Positions 1 to 8,735 of a DNA stretch of 64,000 nt are shown one piece after another. The stretch is taken from the NCBI RefSeq assembly GCF_011064545.1, contig NZ_JAAMFG010000035.1:124001-188000 (forward strand), given 5' to 3'. The position numbers and the translations under genes were made by a program. Position 1 is the stretch's first letter. Each line of letters starts with the position of its first letter. The notes below the pieces were generated by a model that made no database searches, was not told where the DNA came from, and worked only from the letters and a program-made list of their open reading frames with translations. Origin of the DNA: Wenzhouxiangella sp. XN24 (lineage in GTDB: Bacteria; Pseudomonadota; Gammaproteobacteria; Steroidobacterales; XN24).

Positions 1-432
1 GACGGCGCGTGCCGGGGCAATCCCGGTCCGGGTGGCTGGGGTGCGTTGCTGCGTGCGGGCGGCCGGGAGCGCGAGCTGAAGGGCGGCGAGTTGCTGACGA
101 CGAACAATCGCATGGAGCTGATGGCGGCGATCATGGCGCTGGAGGCCTTGAAGCGGCCGTGCAGCGTCGATATCTACACGGATTCGCAATACGTGCGTGG
201 CGGGATCACGCAGTGGATGGCTGCGTGGAAGCGCAATGGCTGGCGCACGTCGGGGCGCCAGGCGGTGAAGAACCAGGACCTGTGGATGGCGCTGGAGGCG
301 GCCGCGGCGCGGCACGAGATTCGCTGGCACTGGGTGAAGGGGCACAGCGGGCATCCGGAGAACGACCGCGCCGATGCGCTGGCGAACGAGGCCATTGATG
401 AACTCATGGAGCGGGCGGCGCCGGGCGCCTGA
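1..432 (+). CDS. rnhA: Ribonuclease HI, 5' end outside window
   Basis: Cleaves the RNA strand of RNA-DNA hybrids, for example R-loops and Okazaki primers, in the cytoplasm. The reading frame is open from base 1, so about nine N-terminal residues of the usual ~150 are missing. The visible 143 residues start at the first catalytic Asp ([12 protein letters not shown]). The other three acidic residues of the DEDD site are visible: Glu39 in NNRMELMAA, Asp61 in TDSQYV and Asp125 in NDRADALA. The handle region (WKRNGW) and the KGHSGHPEN loop are also typical. It is followed by dnaQ on the same strand, the usual gammaproteobacterial pairing. Seen directly; the assignment is very safe. Confidence 0.97.
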   Translation, partial: DGACRGNPGPGGWGALLRAGGRERELKGGELLTTNNRMELMAAIMALEALKRPCSVDIYTDSQYVRGGITQWMAAWKRNGWRTSGRQAVKNQDLWMALEAAAARHEIRWHWVKGHSGHPENDRADALANEAIDELMERAAPGA

Positions 433-473
433 ATCGAGCGGGAGCGGACGGCAATCGAGCGGGAGCGGACGGC
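432..473 (+). repeat. Perfect 21-bp tandem duplication carrying the dnaQ ribosome binding site
   Basis: Two identical 21-base units (432-452 and 453-473, beginning AATCGAGCGGGAGCGG) fill the whole spacer between the rnhA stop and the dnaQ ATG. Each unit contains a GGGAG Shine-Dalgarno-like core, so dnaQ has a doubled ribosome-loading site. It looks like a recent slippage or duplication event. Confidence 0.9.
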
Positions 474-1208
474 ATGAGACAGATTGTTCTTGATACGGAA
501 ACGACCGGGCTGGAGCCGGCCGAGGGGCACCGGGTGATCGAGATCGGCTGCGTGGAAATCGTCAACCGGCGGCCGACGGACCGGACTTTTCATTACTACC
601 TGAACCCGGAGCGCGAGATCGACCGCGAGGCGGAGAACGTGCATGGCCTGTCCAGCGCGTTTCTCGCGGACAAGCCGAAGTTCAGTGACATTGCGGGCGA
701 GTTTCTCGCGTTCATCGAGGGCGCGGAGCTCGTGATTCACAATGCGGCGTTCGACGTGGGGTTTCTCGACGCGGAGTTCGCCCGGCTCACGCCGCCGGGG
801 CCGGCGGTGGCGGGTGTGTGCGGGGTGCTGGATACCTTGATGCTGGCGCGCCAGTTGCATCCGGGGCAGCGCAACAGCTTGGATGCGCTGTGCAAGCGCT
901 TCCAGATCGACAACTCCAACCGCGAATTGCACGGTGCTCTGCTCGATGCGCAGCTGTTGGCGAACGTCTACCTGCTGATGACGGGCGGGCAGGCGGAGCT
1001 TGTGTTGGCCGCGGAGGAGACGACTTCGTCCGGTGCCGAGAGGCGCAAGCCGAAGCAGGTGCGGCGCAAAGGGCTGAAGCTGGTGGTCCAACGCGCCAGC
1101 GAGGACGAGCTGGCAGCCCACGAGGCGGCGCTGGACCGGCTGGACAATGCGGTCGGTGGTCCGTGCATGTGGCGCCAGGCGATGCCTGAGGCCCTGGCCA
1201 AGTCCTAG
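474..1208 (+). CDS. dnaQ: DNA polymerase III epsilon subunit, 3'-5' proofreading exonuclease
   Basis: Proofreading subunit of the replicative polymerase core, partner of the alpha and theta subunits. The protein is 244 residues, close to the 243 of E. coli. The DEDDh exonuclease domain occupies roughly residues 1-175: ExoI is LDTETTGLEP near the N-terminus, ExoII is HNAAFDVGFLDAEF near residue 90, and ExoIII is HGALLDAQLLANVYL near residue 150. The C-terminal 60 residues form the charged tail that binds alpha. The start is the ATG directly after the duplicated 21-bp spacer. The stop codon overlaps the stop of the convergent minus-strand gene by four bases (1205-1208), leaving no room for a terminator between them. 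Confidence 0.96.
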   Translation: MRQIVLDTETTGLEPAEGHRVIEIGCVEIVNRRPTDRTFHYYLNPEREIDREAENVHGLSSAFLADKPKFSDIAGEFLAFIEGAELVIHNAAFDVGFLDAEFARLTPPGPAVAGVCGVLDTLMLARQLHPGQRNSLDALCKRFQIDNSNRELHGALLDAQLLANVYLLMTGGQAELVLAAEETTSSGAERRKPKQVRRKGLKLVVQRASEDELAAHEAALDRLDNAVGGPCMWRQAMPEALAKS

Positions 1209-3514
1209 TCGCAGCCCGCCAGCCCGGCGATCCACGCGCTGATGAGCGCCAGCCCGTCTTCGTCCACTGCCAGGCTGCCGATCGGTGGCATCGCGTGCGT
1301 GTCGCGCAACCCCATGCGCAGCCAGATAAGCGAGCGGCCCGGGTCCCCCGGGCTCAGCAGCCGGGCGTTCTCGATACCCAGGTTGCTGCCCGTAATGCCA
1401 GGGACATCGCATGTCGCGGTCTCGCCGAGGGTTACGTCATAGCGCAAGTCCATGGCCGAGGGCGTCGGCCCGCCCGGCCGGTGACAACCCGCGCAATTGG
1501 TGTGCAGGTAGGCACGCGCCCGTTCAGCCAGCGCAGCGCTGCCGAAGGGATCCGGCAGGGCCGATAGCTCGGCGGGTTCGGCAGTCAACGGCGGATCGAG
1601 CAGTTCGATCGCGTTCAGGGTGAGTAGCTGGTTGGCGCTGCGACCGGTCTGGGGATAGAGCAAGTCGCCGTTGAGCTGCGCGATCTCCAGGCCCAAGGAG
1701 CGACCGGCTGCCGCCGTGTGGCATTGCAGGCATTCGACTTCACTCGGGAACAGCCAAGGGCGCCCGGAGATATCGACGAGTGCCCCGCCGACGACCCGTG
1801 TCGCATCGGTCTGTGCTTCGTTCCAGGCGTAGGTGTAGCCCGCCCATACGCCGTCGGGATGGCGCATGAAAAGTCGCGTCTCGATCAGCCGGCCCTGGCG
1901 CCGGAAGCTCTTCATCAGCACGGCGCCCGGCGGGAAGTCGAAATCACCCTCCGGCGTGAGCGCGACGCGCGTTGCCTCGGGGAGCGCGAGCCAGCGGTCC
2001 TTCTCCGCGCCGTCCGACCAGAAGGGCGCGTTCGGCGCATAGGGAATCAATCCGGCGGCAGCTTGGGTGGGCTCGGCGGGCGCCACGCAGCCGGTGTCCG
2101 AGAGCCGATCGGGTATCGTGTTCGTGGCGCCGCCGCCCGCTGCCTGCAGCGCGTAGATACCGCCGCCGTAATCGACGATGAAAAGCGTACCGTCCTCCGC
2201 CTCGCCGAAGGACGCGATGTTGCGGCCGGTCTCCGCCAGTAGGGTCTTGCCATACTGTCCGGATTCATCCGCCTCGAGCACCCACAGGCGCCCGGAGACG
2301 AAGTCACCGAACAGGTAGCGTCCCTGGAACTCGGGCAGCGCCGGCCCGCGATAGACGTAGCCACCGGTCACGGAGCTTCCCTCGCTGTGGGGATAGTCCA
2401 GCACAGGATCTATCAGCCCCGCGGAAGGGCAGCCGGTCGCAGGGTTGTAGCAGACGAAACCTTCGCGAAAACGCCAACCGTAGCTGCCGCCGCGCTCGAT
2501 GATGTCGATCTCCTCGCGCGCGTTCTGGCCGACGTCCCCGGCCCATAGGCGGCCCGTGGCGCGATCGAAGCTGAAGCGCCAGGGATTACGCAGGCCCCAG
2601 GCGAAAATCTCCGGGCAGTCCGTTGTGCCCTGGCCGGTGGCGCAGCGCGGATTTCCGGCGAAGGGGTTGTCGGGCGGAATCGTGTAGTCACCGCCGCCGG
2701 AGACGTCAATGCGCAATAGGGTGCCGAGCAGGTTAGTCGTGGTCTGGGCATTGTTCAGCGGATCGCCGCCGGAGCCGCCGTCGCCGATGGCGATGTACAG
2801 CAAGCCGTCGGGGCCGAAGCTGATGCCGCCGCCGTTGTGGTTGTTGAAGGGTTGGTCGATGGTGAGCAGCACTTGCTCTGATGCGGGGTCCAGAGAAAGT
2901 CCGCTATCCGTGCTCTGGAATCGTGAGATCACCGACTGCATTCCGCCCGCGGGGGGCGTGCGTGTATACGAAACGTAAGCGGTGCGGCTGCTGGCGTAAT
3001 CCTGTGCGAAGGCAAGGCCCAGCAGGCCGCCTTCGGACGCAGTGTTGACGACTCCGGAAAGATCCAGGAACAGGCGGGCGCTCGATGCGTCCGGCTGGTT
3101 CTCGAAGCTATATGCACGCCCCGTCTTCTCCAGGACGTACCACCGTGACGCGTCGCCTGGAGCCTGCAGCATGAACAGGGGTTGCTGGAAGCTGAGGGCG
3201 GGGAAAGCGCGCTGCACCGAAAGCGCCAGCGTGCTGACCGGGCGGGGCGGCGCGATGCAGGTGGTATTCGCCGGCCGCGCGTCCAGACCGGGTGGTGGTG
3301 CCGGATCCGGGTCGTTGTCGTCACCGCCACCATCATCAGGCGGCGGAGGCGGTGGAGGAGGCGGCGGAGGTGGAGGTGGTGGGTTGCCGATGTCGCCCGA
3401 TGGGGGTTCGCTCGATGATCCGCCGCACCCTGCCAACGGCATCGCCAACGCCAGTAGCAGGGTGATGGCTATACCGCCCTTAACTGATGCGGTTGTACTT
3501 TTGAAACTACCCAT
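1205..3514 (-). CDS. PQQ-dependent sugar dehydrogenase-like domain fused to dihaem cytochrome c domain, lipoprotein
   Basis: A 769-residue exported protein. The N-terminus is a lipoprotein signal with lipobox LAGC (Cys30), followed by a low-complexity linker with fifteen consecutive prolines and an Asp/Gly stretch (about 44-72). Residues ~90-460 have the glucose/sorbosone dehydrogenase propeller pattern (NHNGGGISFGPDGLLY, GDGGSGGDP, GLRNPWRFSF, GGSYGWRFREG). The C-terminal ~300 residues carry two haem motifs, CLQCH and CAGCH. Inference: it oxidises a periplasmic sugar or polyol and passes electrons to its own c-haems. PQQ binding is a family prediction. Start ATG follows AGGGGTAGGT. Monocistronic, convergent with dnaQ. 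One CGGGTCGGACCG repeat end lies about 100 bases upstream. Confidence 0.85.
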   Translation of the reverse strand: MGSFKSTTASVKGGIAITLLLALAMPLAGCGGSSSEPPSGDIGNPPPPPPPPPPPPPPPDDGGGDDNDPDPAPPPGLDARPANTTCIAPPRPVSTLALSVQRAFPALSFQQPLFMLQAPGDASRWYVLEKTGRAYSFENQPDASSARLFLDLSGVVNTASEGGLLGLAFAQDYASSRTAYVSYTRTPPAGGMQSVISRFQSTDSGLSLDPASEQVLLTIDQPFNNHNGGGISFGPDGLLYIAIGDGGSGGDPLNNAQTTTNLLGTLLRIDVSGGGDYTIPPDNPFAGNPRCATGQGTTDCPEIFAWGLRNPWRFSFDRATGRLWAGDVGQNAREEIDIIERGGSYGWRFREGFVCYNPATGCPSAGLIDPVLDYPHSEGSSVTGGYVYRGPALPEFQGRYLFGDFVSGRLWVLEADESGQYGKTLLAETGRNIASFGEAEDGTLFIVDYGGGIYALQAAGGGATNTIPDRLSDTGCVAPAEPTQAAAGLIPYAPNAPFWSDGAEKDRWLALPEATRVALTPEGDFDFPPGAVLMKSFRRQGRLIETRLFMRHPDGVWAGYTYAWNEAQTDATRVVGGALVDISGRPWLFPSEVECLQCHTAAAGRSLGLEIAQLNGDLLYPQTGRSANQLLTLNAIELLDPPLTAEPAELSALPDPFGSAALAERARAYLHTNCAGCHRPGGPTPSAMDLRYDVTLGETATCDVPGITGSNLGIENARLLSPGDPGRSLIWLRMGLRDTHAMPPIGSLAVDEDGLALISAWIAGLAGCD

Positions 3515-3615
3515 ACCTACCCCTAAATCGGCTACATGGAGCCCTGAGGCCGTCGATCACCAACAAGAATTGTGCTTCGTCGCTGGCCGAGTCAAGGAAA
3601 GGTTTCCAACCGGAT

Positions 3616-3841
3616 CGGGTCGGACCGGCTTAAAGCATTGAAAAATATTGGTTTGGGTGTGAGAAGTCGGCTGATTCGGGCCTTAGGTGACACAGAATCC
3701 CGAGATTGCTGTCACGTAAAGCTTAGACAGCTGCGCTTACGCGACACGAAATAAGGGCGATCGTGTAACGTAAGGCGCTCGGGATGCTAGGAAACCGCAG
3801 TCTAGTTTATTAAAAACAATAACTTAACCCGGTCCGACCCG
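3616..3841. repeat. Intergenic element bounded by outward CGGTCCGACCCG inverted ends
   Basis: This 226-base stretch fills most of the gene-free region 3515-3844. It starts with CGGGTCGGACCG (3616-3627) and ends with the reverse complement CGGTCCGACCCG (3830-3841), one base-set from the stop of the antiporter gene. Inside are GTGACA/TGTCAC arms (3687-3715) and a longer imperfect hairpin (about 3733-3778, arms GCGCTTACG and CGTAAGGCGC). Subterminal AATAACTTA next to the right end is shared with the copy at 55.5 kb. No ORF of note. It could be a MITE or REP-like element, or a structured RNA or terminator region; undetermined. Confidence 0.6.
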
Positions 3842-3844
3842 CCG

Positions 3845-5530
3845 TCAGGCGTAGCGGGCAATCATGAAGCCGGCGAGCAGGACGGCAACCCAGAGCAGCA
3901 TACTGCCGGTCGGCCAGGCGCGGGCCAGCACGCCCTCGGCACCGTGGTGGCGCATCAGCTCCCGGTTGATGCGCTGGAGCAGGCCGGTAGAGAGCGCAGC
4001 CAGGCCGACGCGCAGGCGGTTCAGCCCGCGCTCGACCAGACGGAACAGCTCCACCCAGGCCACCCGCCAGAACCAGTCGAGATCGAGGCTCACGGTCAAG
4101 GTGCGCTTCATCATCGGCAGCATCACGAAGAACGCCAGTCCCGCGAACAGCAGCAACTGTAACTGCGTCACCACGTGGTCCGGCGTGTACGGCACGTACT
4201 CCACCGGGTACGGCAGCAGCCCGTACAGCAGTTGCGGGAACACGCCCAGCCCGATGCAGATCACCGACATCAGCACCATCGCCGCCTGCATGTTCCACGG
4301 CGGATCCTTCGGCCGCAGCCCTGAATCCTTCTGGAAGAACACGAACCACGGGAACTTGATGCCCGCGTGCAGGAACACCCCGGCCGACGCCGCGACCAGC
4401 ATGAACCACACGAACGCCATGTGCATGTCAGCCGCCGCCGACACCGTCATCGACTTGCTGATGAAGCCCGAGGTGAGCGGGAACGACGAGATCGCCAGCG
4501 CGCCGATGGTGCCGCAGATCGTGGTCAACGGCATGCTCCGGTACAACCCGCCGAGTTCGGAACACTTGTTCTTCCCGGTCTGGTAGATCACCGCGCCCGC
4601 GCTCATGAACAGCAGCGCCTTGTAGAAGATGTGCGCAAACGCATGCGCCGCTGCGCCGTTGAGCGCCAGCTCCGTGCCGATGCCCACCGCCACCACCATG
4701 AACCCGACCTGGTTGATGATCGAGTACGACAGGATGCGCCGGATGTCGTTCTCCAGCAGCGCGTAAATGATGCCGTAGAACACCATCCACAAGCCGATCC
4801 AGATCAGCAGCGGCTGCCCCGGGAACAGCAGCATCATGGCCAGCACGGCCGTCTTGGTGGTGAACGCCGAAAGAAACACCGAGCCCGTCGGCGAGGACTG
4901 CGGATAGGCATCCGAAAGCCAGGCGCTGACCGGCGGCGCCGCGGCATTCACCAGGATGCCGATGAACACCAGCCACGTATCGAAGTTGTCGAGCGCCAGC
5001 GGACGGATCTCCACGGAGCCCGTGTGCACCATGATGCCCTCGATGCCCACCTTGAGGATGATGCCCCCGAGCAGGTGCATGATGATGTAGCGGATCCCGG
5101 CGCGCTTCGAACCGAAGGTCCCCCCGGCCCACACCACGATGACCGAAAACAGCGCCATCAGCTCCCAGAACAGGAACATGACGATCAGGTCGCCCGCGAA
5201 GCTCACCCCGATGGCGCCGGCGGCATAGGCCATGGCCGCCGCGAGTTCGTACCACTTCGCCTGGCGGAAGGCGAACAGGATGCCGCCGAAAGCCATCATC
5301 GCGAACACGGTGGCGAACAGCCGCCGCTCCGGCCCGCCCTCGACTACCTGGACCTCGTAGCCGAGGAACGTGGCGGTCAGCTGGATGCCGTCGGGAACCT
5401 GCCAGATGGCATACAACGTGACCAGCGGCGCCGCCAGCGCGATGACCGGCCGCAATCCCCGCCGCGAGACCGCGACGAGGAACGCCCCGATGAGCATCAC
5501 GAAGGCCGGCGGCAGGACGAACTCAAACAT
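3845..5530 (-). CDS. Cation/proton antiporter, third MrpD/NuoM-type membrane subunit
   Basis: A 561-residue polytopic inner-membrane protein of the proton-conducting antiporter family (NuoL/M/N, MrpA/D). The conserved core is visible: FWELMALFSVIVVW, the lysine helix region, FTTKTAVLAMMLLFPG, and HAFAHIFYKALLFMSAGAVIY with the broken-helix HIFYKA pattern. After the ~450-residue antiporter core there is a ~100-residue extension with an amphipathic Trp/Arg-rich section and a last helix near the C-terminus, not found in the two other D paralogues here. It is the last gene of the operon; its ATG overlaps the preceding 90-aa gene by eight bases. Likely translocates H+ or Na+; which ion cannot be told from sequence alone. 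Confidence 0.9.
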   Translation of the reverse strand: MFEFVLPPAFVMLIGAFLVAVSRRGLRPVIALAAPLVTLYAIWQVPDGIQLTATFLGYEVQVVEGGPERRLFATVFAMMAFGGILFAFRQAKWYELAAAMAYAAGAIGVSFAGDLIVMFLFWELMALFSVIVVWAGGTFGSKRAGIRYIIMHLLGGIILKVGIEGIMVHTGSVEIRPLALDNFDTWLVFIGILVNAAAPPVSAWLSDAYPQSSPTGSVFLSAFTTKTAVLAMMLLFPGQPLLIWIGLWMVFYGIIYALLENDIRRILSYSIINQVGFMVVAVGIGTELALNGAAAHAFAHIFYKALLFMSAGAVIYQTGKNKCSELGGLYRSMPLTTICGTIGALAISSFPLTSGFISKSMTVSAAADMHMAFVWFMLVAASAGVFLHAGIKFPWFVFFQKDSGLRPKDPPWNMQAAMVLMSVICIGLGVFPQLLYGLLPYPVEYVPYTPDHVVTQLQLLLFAGLAFFVMLPMMKRTLTVSLDLDWFWRVAWVELFRLVERGLNRLRVGLAALSTGLLQRINRELMRHHGAEGVLARAWPTGSMLLWVAVLLAGFMIARYA

Positions 5531-5795
5531 TGCGGTCCTCGTAATAGGACTCGGGCCGCTTGACGAGATAACCCAGCAGTTTCGCCACCACGACCATCAC
5601 GACGCAGGCGAGAAACCCGAACCACGCGTTGAAGCCGAAGGTGCCGTCCACCCCGAAGTAGCCGTGCGGCTCGATGAACCACTGCGCCGCCACGGTCAGG
5701 GCGAGCACCACGCCGAAGATCCGCCACAGCCAGCGGATCGTCGCCGGGCGCACCAGCCAGTGCTGCGCCTGGTCTTTGTCCTGGGGTTCGTTCAT
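5523..5795 (-). CDS. Small two-helix membrane protein in antiporter operon, unrecognised
   Basis: A 90-residue protein that I do not recognise. It has a short polar N-terminus (MNEPQDKDQAQHW), a first hydrophobic segment around residues 22-41, a glycine/aromatic loop (EPHGYFGVDGTFGFNAWFG) and a second segment around 57-77, then a charged tail PESYYEDRNV. The ATG overlaps the upstream D-type subunit stop (ATGA at 5792-5795), and its own stop overlaps the downstream D-type start by eight bases. It is therefore translationally coupled on both sides, which argues that it is a real accessory subunit. The start chosen is the ATG in the ATGA overlap; longer upstream frames read inside the preceding gene. 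Confidence 0.85.
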   Translation of the reverse strand: MNEPQDKDQAQHWLVRPATIRWLWRIFGVVLALTVAAQWFIEPHGYFGVDGTFGFNAWFGFLACVVMVVVAKLLGYLVKRPESYYEDRNV

Positions 5796-7264
5796 CCGGG
5801 CCCCTTGAGAATGCCGTACTCGAGATCCACCACCGGCCCGTTGAAGACGAAGAACAACAGCGTCAACGAGGCCGTGGTGACGAGCGCCACGACCATCGGC
5901 CACGGCGCTTCACGATGGTCCTTCTTCGGCGGCACGTCCTCCGTGTCGAAGAAGGCGCGGAAAATGATCGGCAGGAAATACCCCGCGTTCAAGGCCGTGG
6001 CGATGATCAGCACGGCGAGCACGAAGTAATTGTCGTTCTGGAAGGCCCCCGCGATCATGTACCACTTGGAGACGAAGCCCGCGGTCGGCGGCACGCCCAC
6101 CATCGACAAGCCCCCGATGGCGAAGGCCGTCATGGTCCAGGGCATGCGCCGGCCGATGCCGGACAGTTGCGGGATGTCGGTCTTCTTCGACGCCACGTAG
6201 ATCGCCCCGGCGGCGAAGAACAGCGTGATCTTGCCGAAGGCGTGCGCCACGATGTGCACCGCCGCGCCGATCTCCGACAACGGCGCGAGCACCAGGGCCG
6301 CCAGCACGATGTAGGACAACTGGCTGATCGTCGAATACGCCAGCATGCGCTTGAGGTTGGTCTGGCGCAGCGCGACCACCGACGCCACGATGATGGTGAA
6401 GCCGACCAGGTACACCAGGATGCGCTCTTCCGGCACCTCCACGAGGAAGTCGAGCCCGAAGATGTAGATGATGATCTTGGTGATGGCGAACACGCCGGCC
6501 TTCACCACCGCCACGGCATGTAGCAGCGCGGACACCGGCGTGGGCGCCACCATCGCCGCCGGCAGCCAGCGGTGCATCGGCATCACCGCCGCCTTGCCGA
6601 TGCCGAGCACGAACATCAGCAGCATCAGCGTCGCCAGCCCGCCGCTCATGTGACCCTCGAGGATCCCGCCGGGGGTGAAATCGGTCGTGCCCGCCACCGA
6701 CCAGGTCCAGATGATCGCCGGCAGGAACAGCCCGATGGAGGTCGCGATCAGAATGCCGAGGTAGGTGCGCGCGCCTTTTTTCGCCGCCTCGTCACCCTTG
6801 TGCGCGACCAGCGGGTAGGTGGACAGCGTCAGCACCTCGTAGAACACGAACAGCGTCAGCAGGTTCGCCGAGAACGCCACGCCCATGGCCGCCGACAGCG
6901 CGATGGCGAAGCAGGCATAGAAGCGCGTCTGGTGCTGCTCGTTGTTGCCGCGCATGTAGCCGATCGAGTAGACCGAGGTGACGATCCACAGGAAGCTCGC
7001 GATCAGCGCGAACAGGATCGACAGCGGCTCGGTGTGGAACGCGATGCTCAGCCCGGGCAGCATCTCGATGAGGGTGATCTCGATGATCTCCTCGCGCGTC
7101 AGGCTCCACAGGATGCGCAGCACCACCGCGAACAGCGCGATGGCGGTCGTGAGGGTGATGGCCTCGCGCAGGTTCGGCCAGCGCCCCGCCAGCACGATCA
7201 GCACCGCGCCGACCAGGGGGACGAGGATCGCGATCTCGAGGGCCGTGGAGGCGCTGAGGATCAT
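5792..7264 (-). CDS. Cation/proton antiporter, second MrpD/NuoM-type subunit
   Basis: A 490-residue polytopic membrane protein of the proton-conducting antiporter family. Family marks are FVFYEVLTLSTYPLVAHKG (TM5 Glu), the lysine motif in MFVLGIGKAAVMPMHRWLPAAMVAPTPVSALLHA split over adjacent helices, and NLKRMLAYSTISQLSYIVL. This signature is typical of NuoM/MrpD. Its ATG overlaps the stop of the upstream paralogue (ATGA, 7261-7264). It is more like NuoM/MrpD than MrpA, because it lacks the ~250-residue MrpA C-terminal extension, which in this operon is encoded by the separate 9086-10090 gene. Confidence 0.92.
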   Translation of the reverse strand: MILSASTALEIAILVPLVGAVLIVLAGRWPNLREAITLTTAIALFAVVLRILWSLTREEIIEITLIEMLPGLSIAFHTEPLSILFALIASFLWIVTSVYSIGYMRGNNEQHQTRFYACFAIALSAAMGVAFSANLLTLFVFYEVLTLSTYPLVAHKGDEAAKKGARTYLGILIATSIGLFLPAIIWTWSVAGTTDFTPGGILEGHMSGGLATLMLLMFVLGIGKAAVMPMHRWLPAAMVAPTPVSALLHAVAVVKAGVFAITKIIIYIFGLDFLVEVPEERILVYLVGFTIIVASVVALRQTNLKRMLAYSTISQLSYIVLAALVLAPLSEIGAAVHIVAHAFGKITLFFAAGAIYVASKKTDIPQLSGIGRRMPWTMTAFAIGGLSMVGVPPTAGFVSKWYMIAGAFQNDNYFVLAVLIIATALNAGYFLPIIFRAFFDTEDVPPKKDHREAPWPMVVALVTTASLTLLFFVFNGPVVDLEYGILKGPG

Positions 7265-8721
7265 GGCGCCACCCCGGTGAGCAGCGCCGCCGCCTGTTCG
7301 GCGAGGCCGACCGTGAGCCGCGTGTCGATGCCGAACCAGAAGTTCGCCAGCACCAGCACCCAGGTCGGCAGCAGCAGCGACAGCGGCGCCTCGCAACGCG
7401 TCATGTTATCGGCCTGCTGGAAATAGGCGACCTCGACGACCCGCCAGATGTAGATCACCGCCAGCAGCGAGCCGATGATGATCACCGCGACGATCGGCCA
7501 CCAGCCGAGCTCGATGGCGGCCAGCACCAGGTGCCACTTGCTGATGAAGCCGACCGTCAGCGGCACCCCGATCAGGCTGAGCCCGCCGGCGACGAACGCC
7601 GCCATGGTGAACGGCATGCGCCGCCCCAGGCCGCGGAACACATCGATGCGCGACGTGCCGAGCCGATAGGCGATGCAACCCAGCGCCATGAACAAGGCAC
7701 CCTTCATCATCGCGTGGTTGAACACGTGCAACAGCGCCGCGGTCAGCCCGGCGCTGGTGGCCATGCCGATGCCCAGCACCATGTAGCCGATCTGCGCCAC
7801 GGAGGAATAGGCCAGCATGCGCTTGATCTTGTCCTGGCCGATGGCCACCACCGAGGTGCTCAAGAGGCCGACCACCGCCAGCGGCACCAGCAGGTACAGC
7901 GTCGGCATCTCGCCGAAGGAAAACTCGGGCCCGAACACCGTGTAGACGAAGCGCACCAAGACGTAGATCGCCACCTTGGTGGCGGTAGCGGCGATCAGCA
8001 CCGTCACGGCGCTGGGCGCGTAGGTGTAGGCGTTCGGCAGCCACAGGTGCAGCGGGAACAGCGCCAGCTTCAGGCAGATACCCACCACGATGAAGGCGTA
8101 GGCCGTGTGCACGGTGCGCGTCTGTGCGACGTCCGGGATGCGCGCGGCGAGGTCCGCCATGTTCAGCGTGCCGGTCATGGCATACAGCAGGCCGACGCCG
8201 ATGAGAAAGAAGGTCGCGCCGACCGTGCCCATGATCAGGTAGGAGAACGACGCGGTCAGCGCGCGGCGGTCGCGGCCGAGCGCGATCAGCGTGTAGGTCG
8301 CCAGCGACGAGATCTCGAGGAACACGAACACGTTGAACGCGTCGCCGGTGACGGCGATGCCCATCTGTCCGGAGAGAAACAGCAGCATCGCGGCATACAG
8401 CCAGGGCGTCTTCTCGACCGGGATTTCGTGGCCGAGGCTGCGGCCCGCGAAAGGCATCACCACCGCGGCCAGCCCCGCGATCAGCAGCGCCAGCAGCGCG
8501 TTCGCCGCGTCGAGCCGGTACTCGATGCCGATGGGCGGCATCCAGGCGCCCATCCAGTAGCTCAGCACGCCGAGTTCCAGCACGTCCGCCGCCAGCGCGG
8601 CGGCCGCGAACAACATGAACCAGCTGACCGCCGTCGCCCACAGCCAGGGCAGCCGGCCGGCCGGCAGCAATGCCGCCACGGCCGCGCCCAGCAGGGGCGC
8701 GACCACGATCAGCGGGAGCAT
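7261..8721 (-). CDS. mrpD: Na+/H+ antiporter subunit D
   Basis: A 486-residue membrane protein, the canonical MrpD (MnhD/MbhH) position directly after MrpC. Visible motifs: FVFLEISSLATYTLIALGRD, LKLALFPLHLWLPNAYTYAPSAV with the conserved Lys and His-Leu-Trp-Leu-Pro, KIKRMLAYSSVAQIGYMVLG, and HVFNHAMMKGALFMALG. About 14 transmembrane helices are expected. It starts 14 bases after the mrpC stop, the only non-overlapping junction in the operon, and overlaps the next D-type gene by ATGA. Together with C and the other subunits it should form the ion-translocating module in the inner membrane. Confidence 0.93.
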   Translation of the reverse strand: MLPLIVVAPLLGAAVAALLPAGRLPWLWATAVSWFMLFAAAALAADVLELGVLSYWMGAWMPPIGIEYRLDAANALLALLIAGLAAVVMPFAGRSLGHEIPVEKTPWLYAAMLLFLSGQMGIAVTGDAFNVFVFLEISSLATYTLIALGRDRRALTASFSYLIMGTVGATFFLIGVGLLYAMTGTLNMADLAARIPDVAQTRTVHTAYAFIVVGICLKLALFPLHLWLPNAYTYAPSAVTVLIAATATKVAIYVLVRFVYTVFGPEFSFGEMPTLYLLVPLAVVGLLSTSVVAIGQDKIKRMLAYSSVAQIGYMVLGIGMATSAGLTAALLHVFNHAMMKGALFMALGCIAYRLGTSRIDVFRGLGRRMPFTMAAFVAGGLSLIGVPLTVGFISKWHLVLAAIELGWWPIVAVIIIGSLLAVIYIWRVVEVAYFQQADNMTRCEAPLSLLLPTWVLVLANFWFGIDTRLTVGLAEQAAALLTGVAP

Positions 8722-8735
8722 GTTGGAGGCGGCGT

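Noticed and set aside
174-1412. Long minus-strand frame across rnhA and dnaQ
   Set aside because: Antisense to two certain genes, low-complexity Arg/Gln/Leu composition, no ribosome binding site.
3131-3641. Plus-strand Gly-rich frame opposite the PQQ-type gene
   Set aside because: The glycine run is only the complement of the polyproline codons; no start site or domain.
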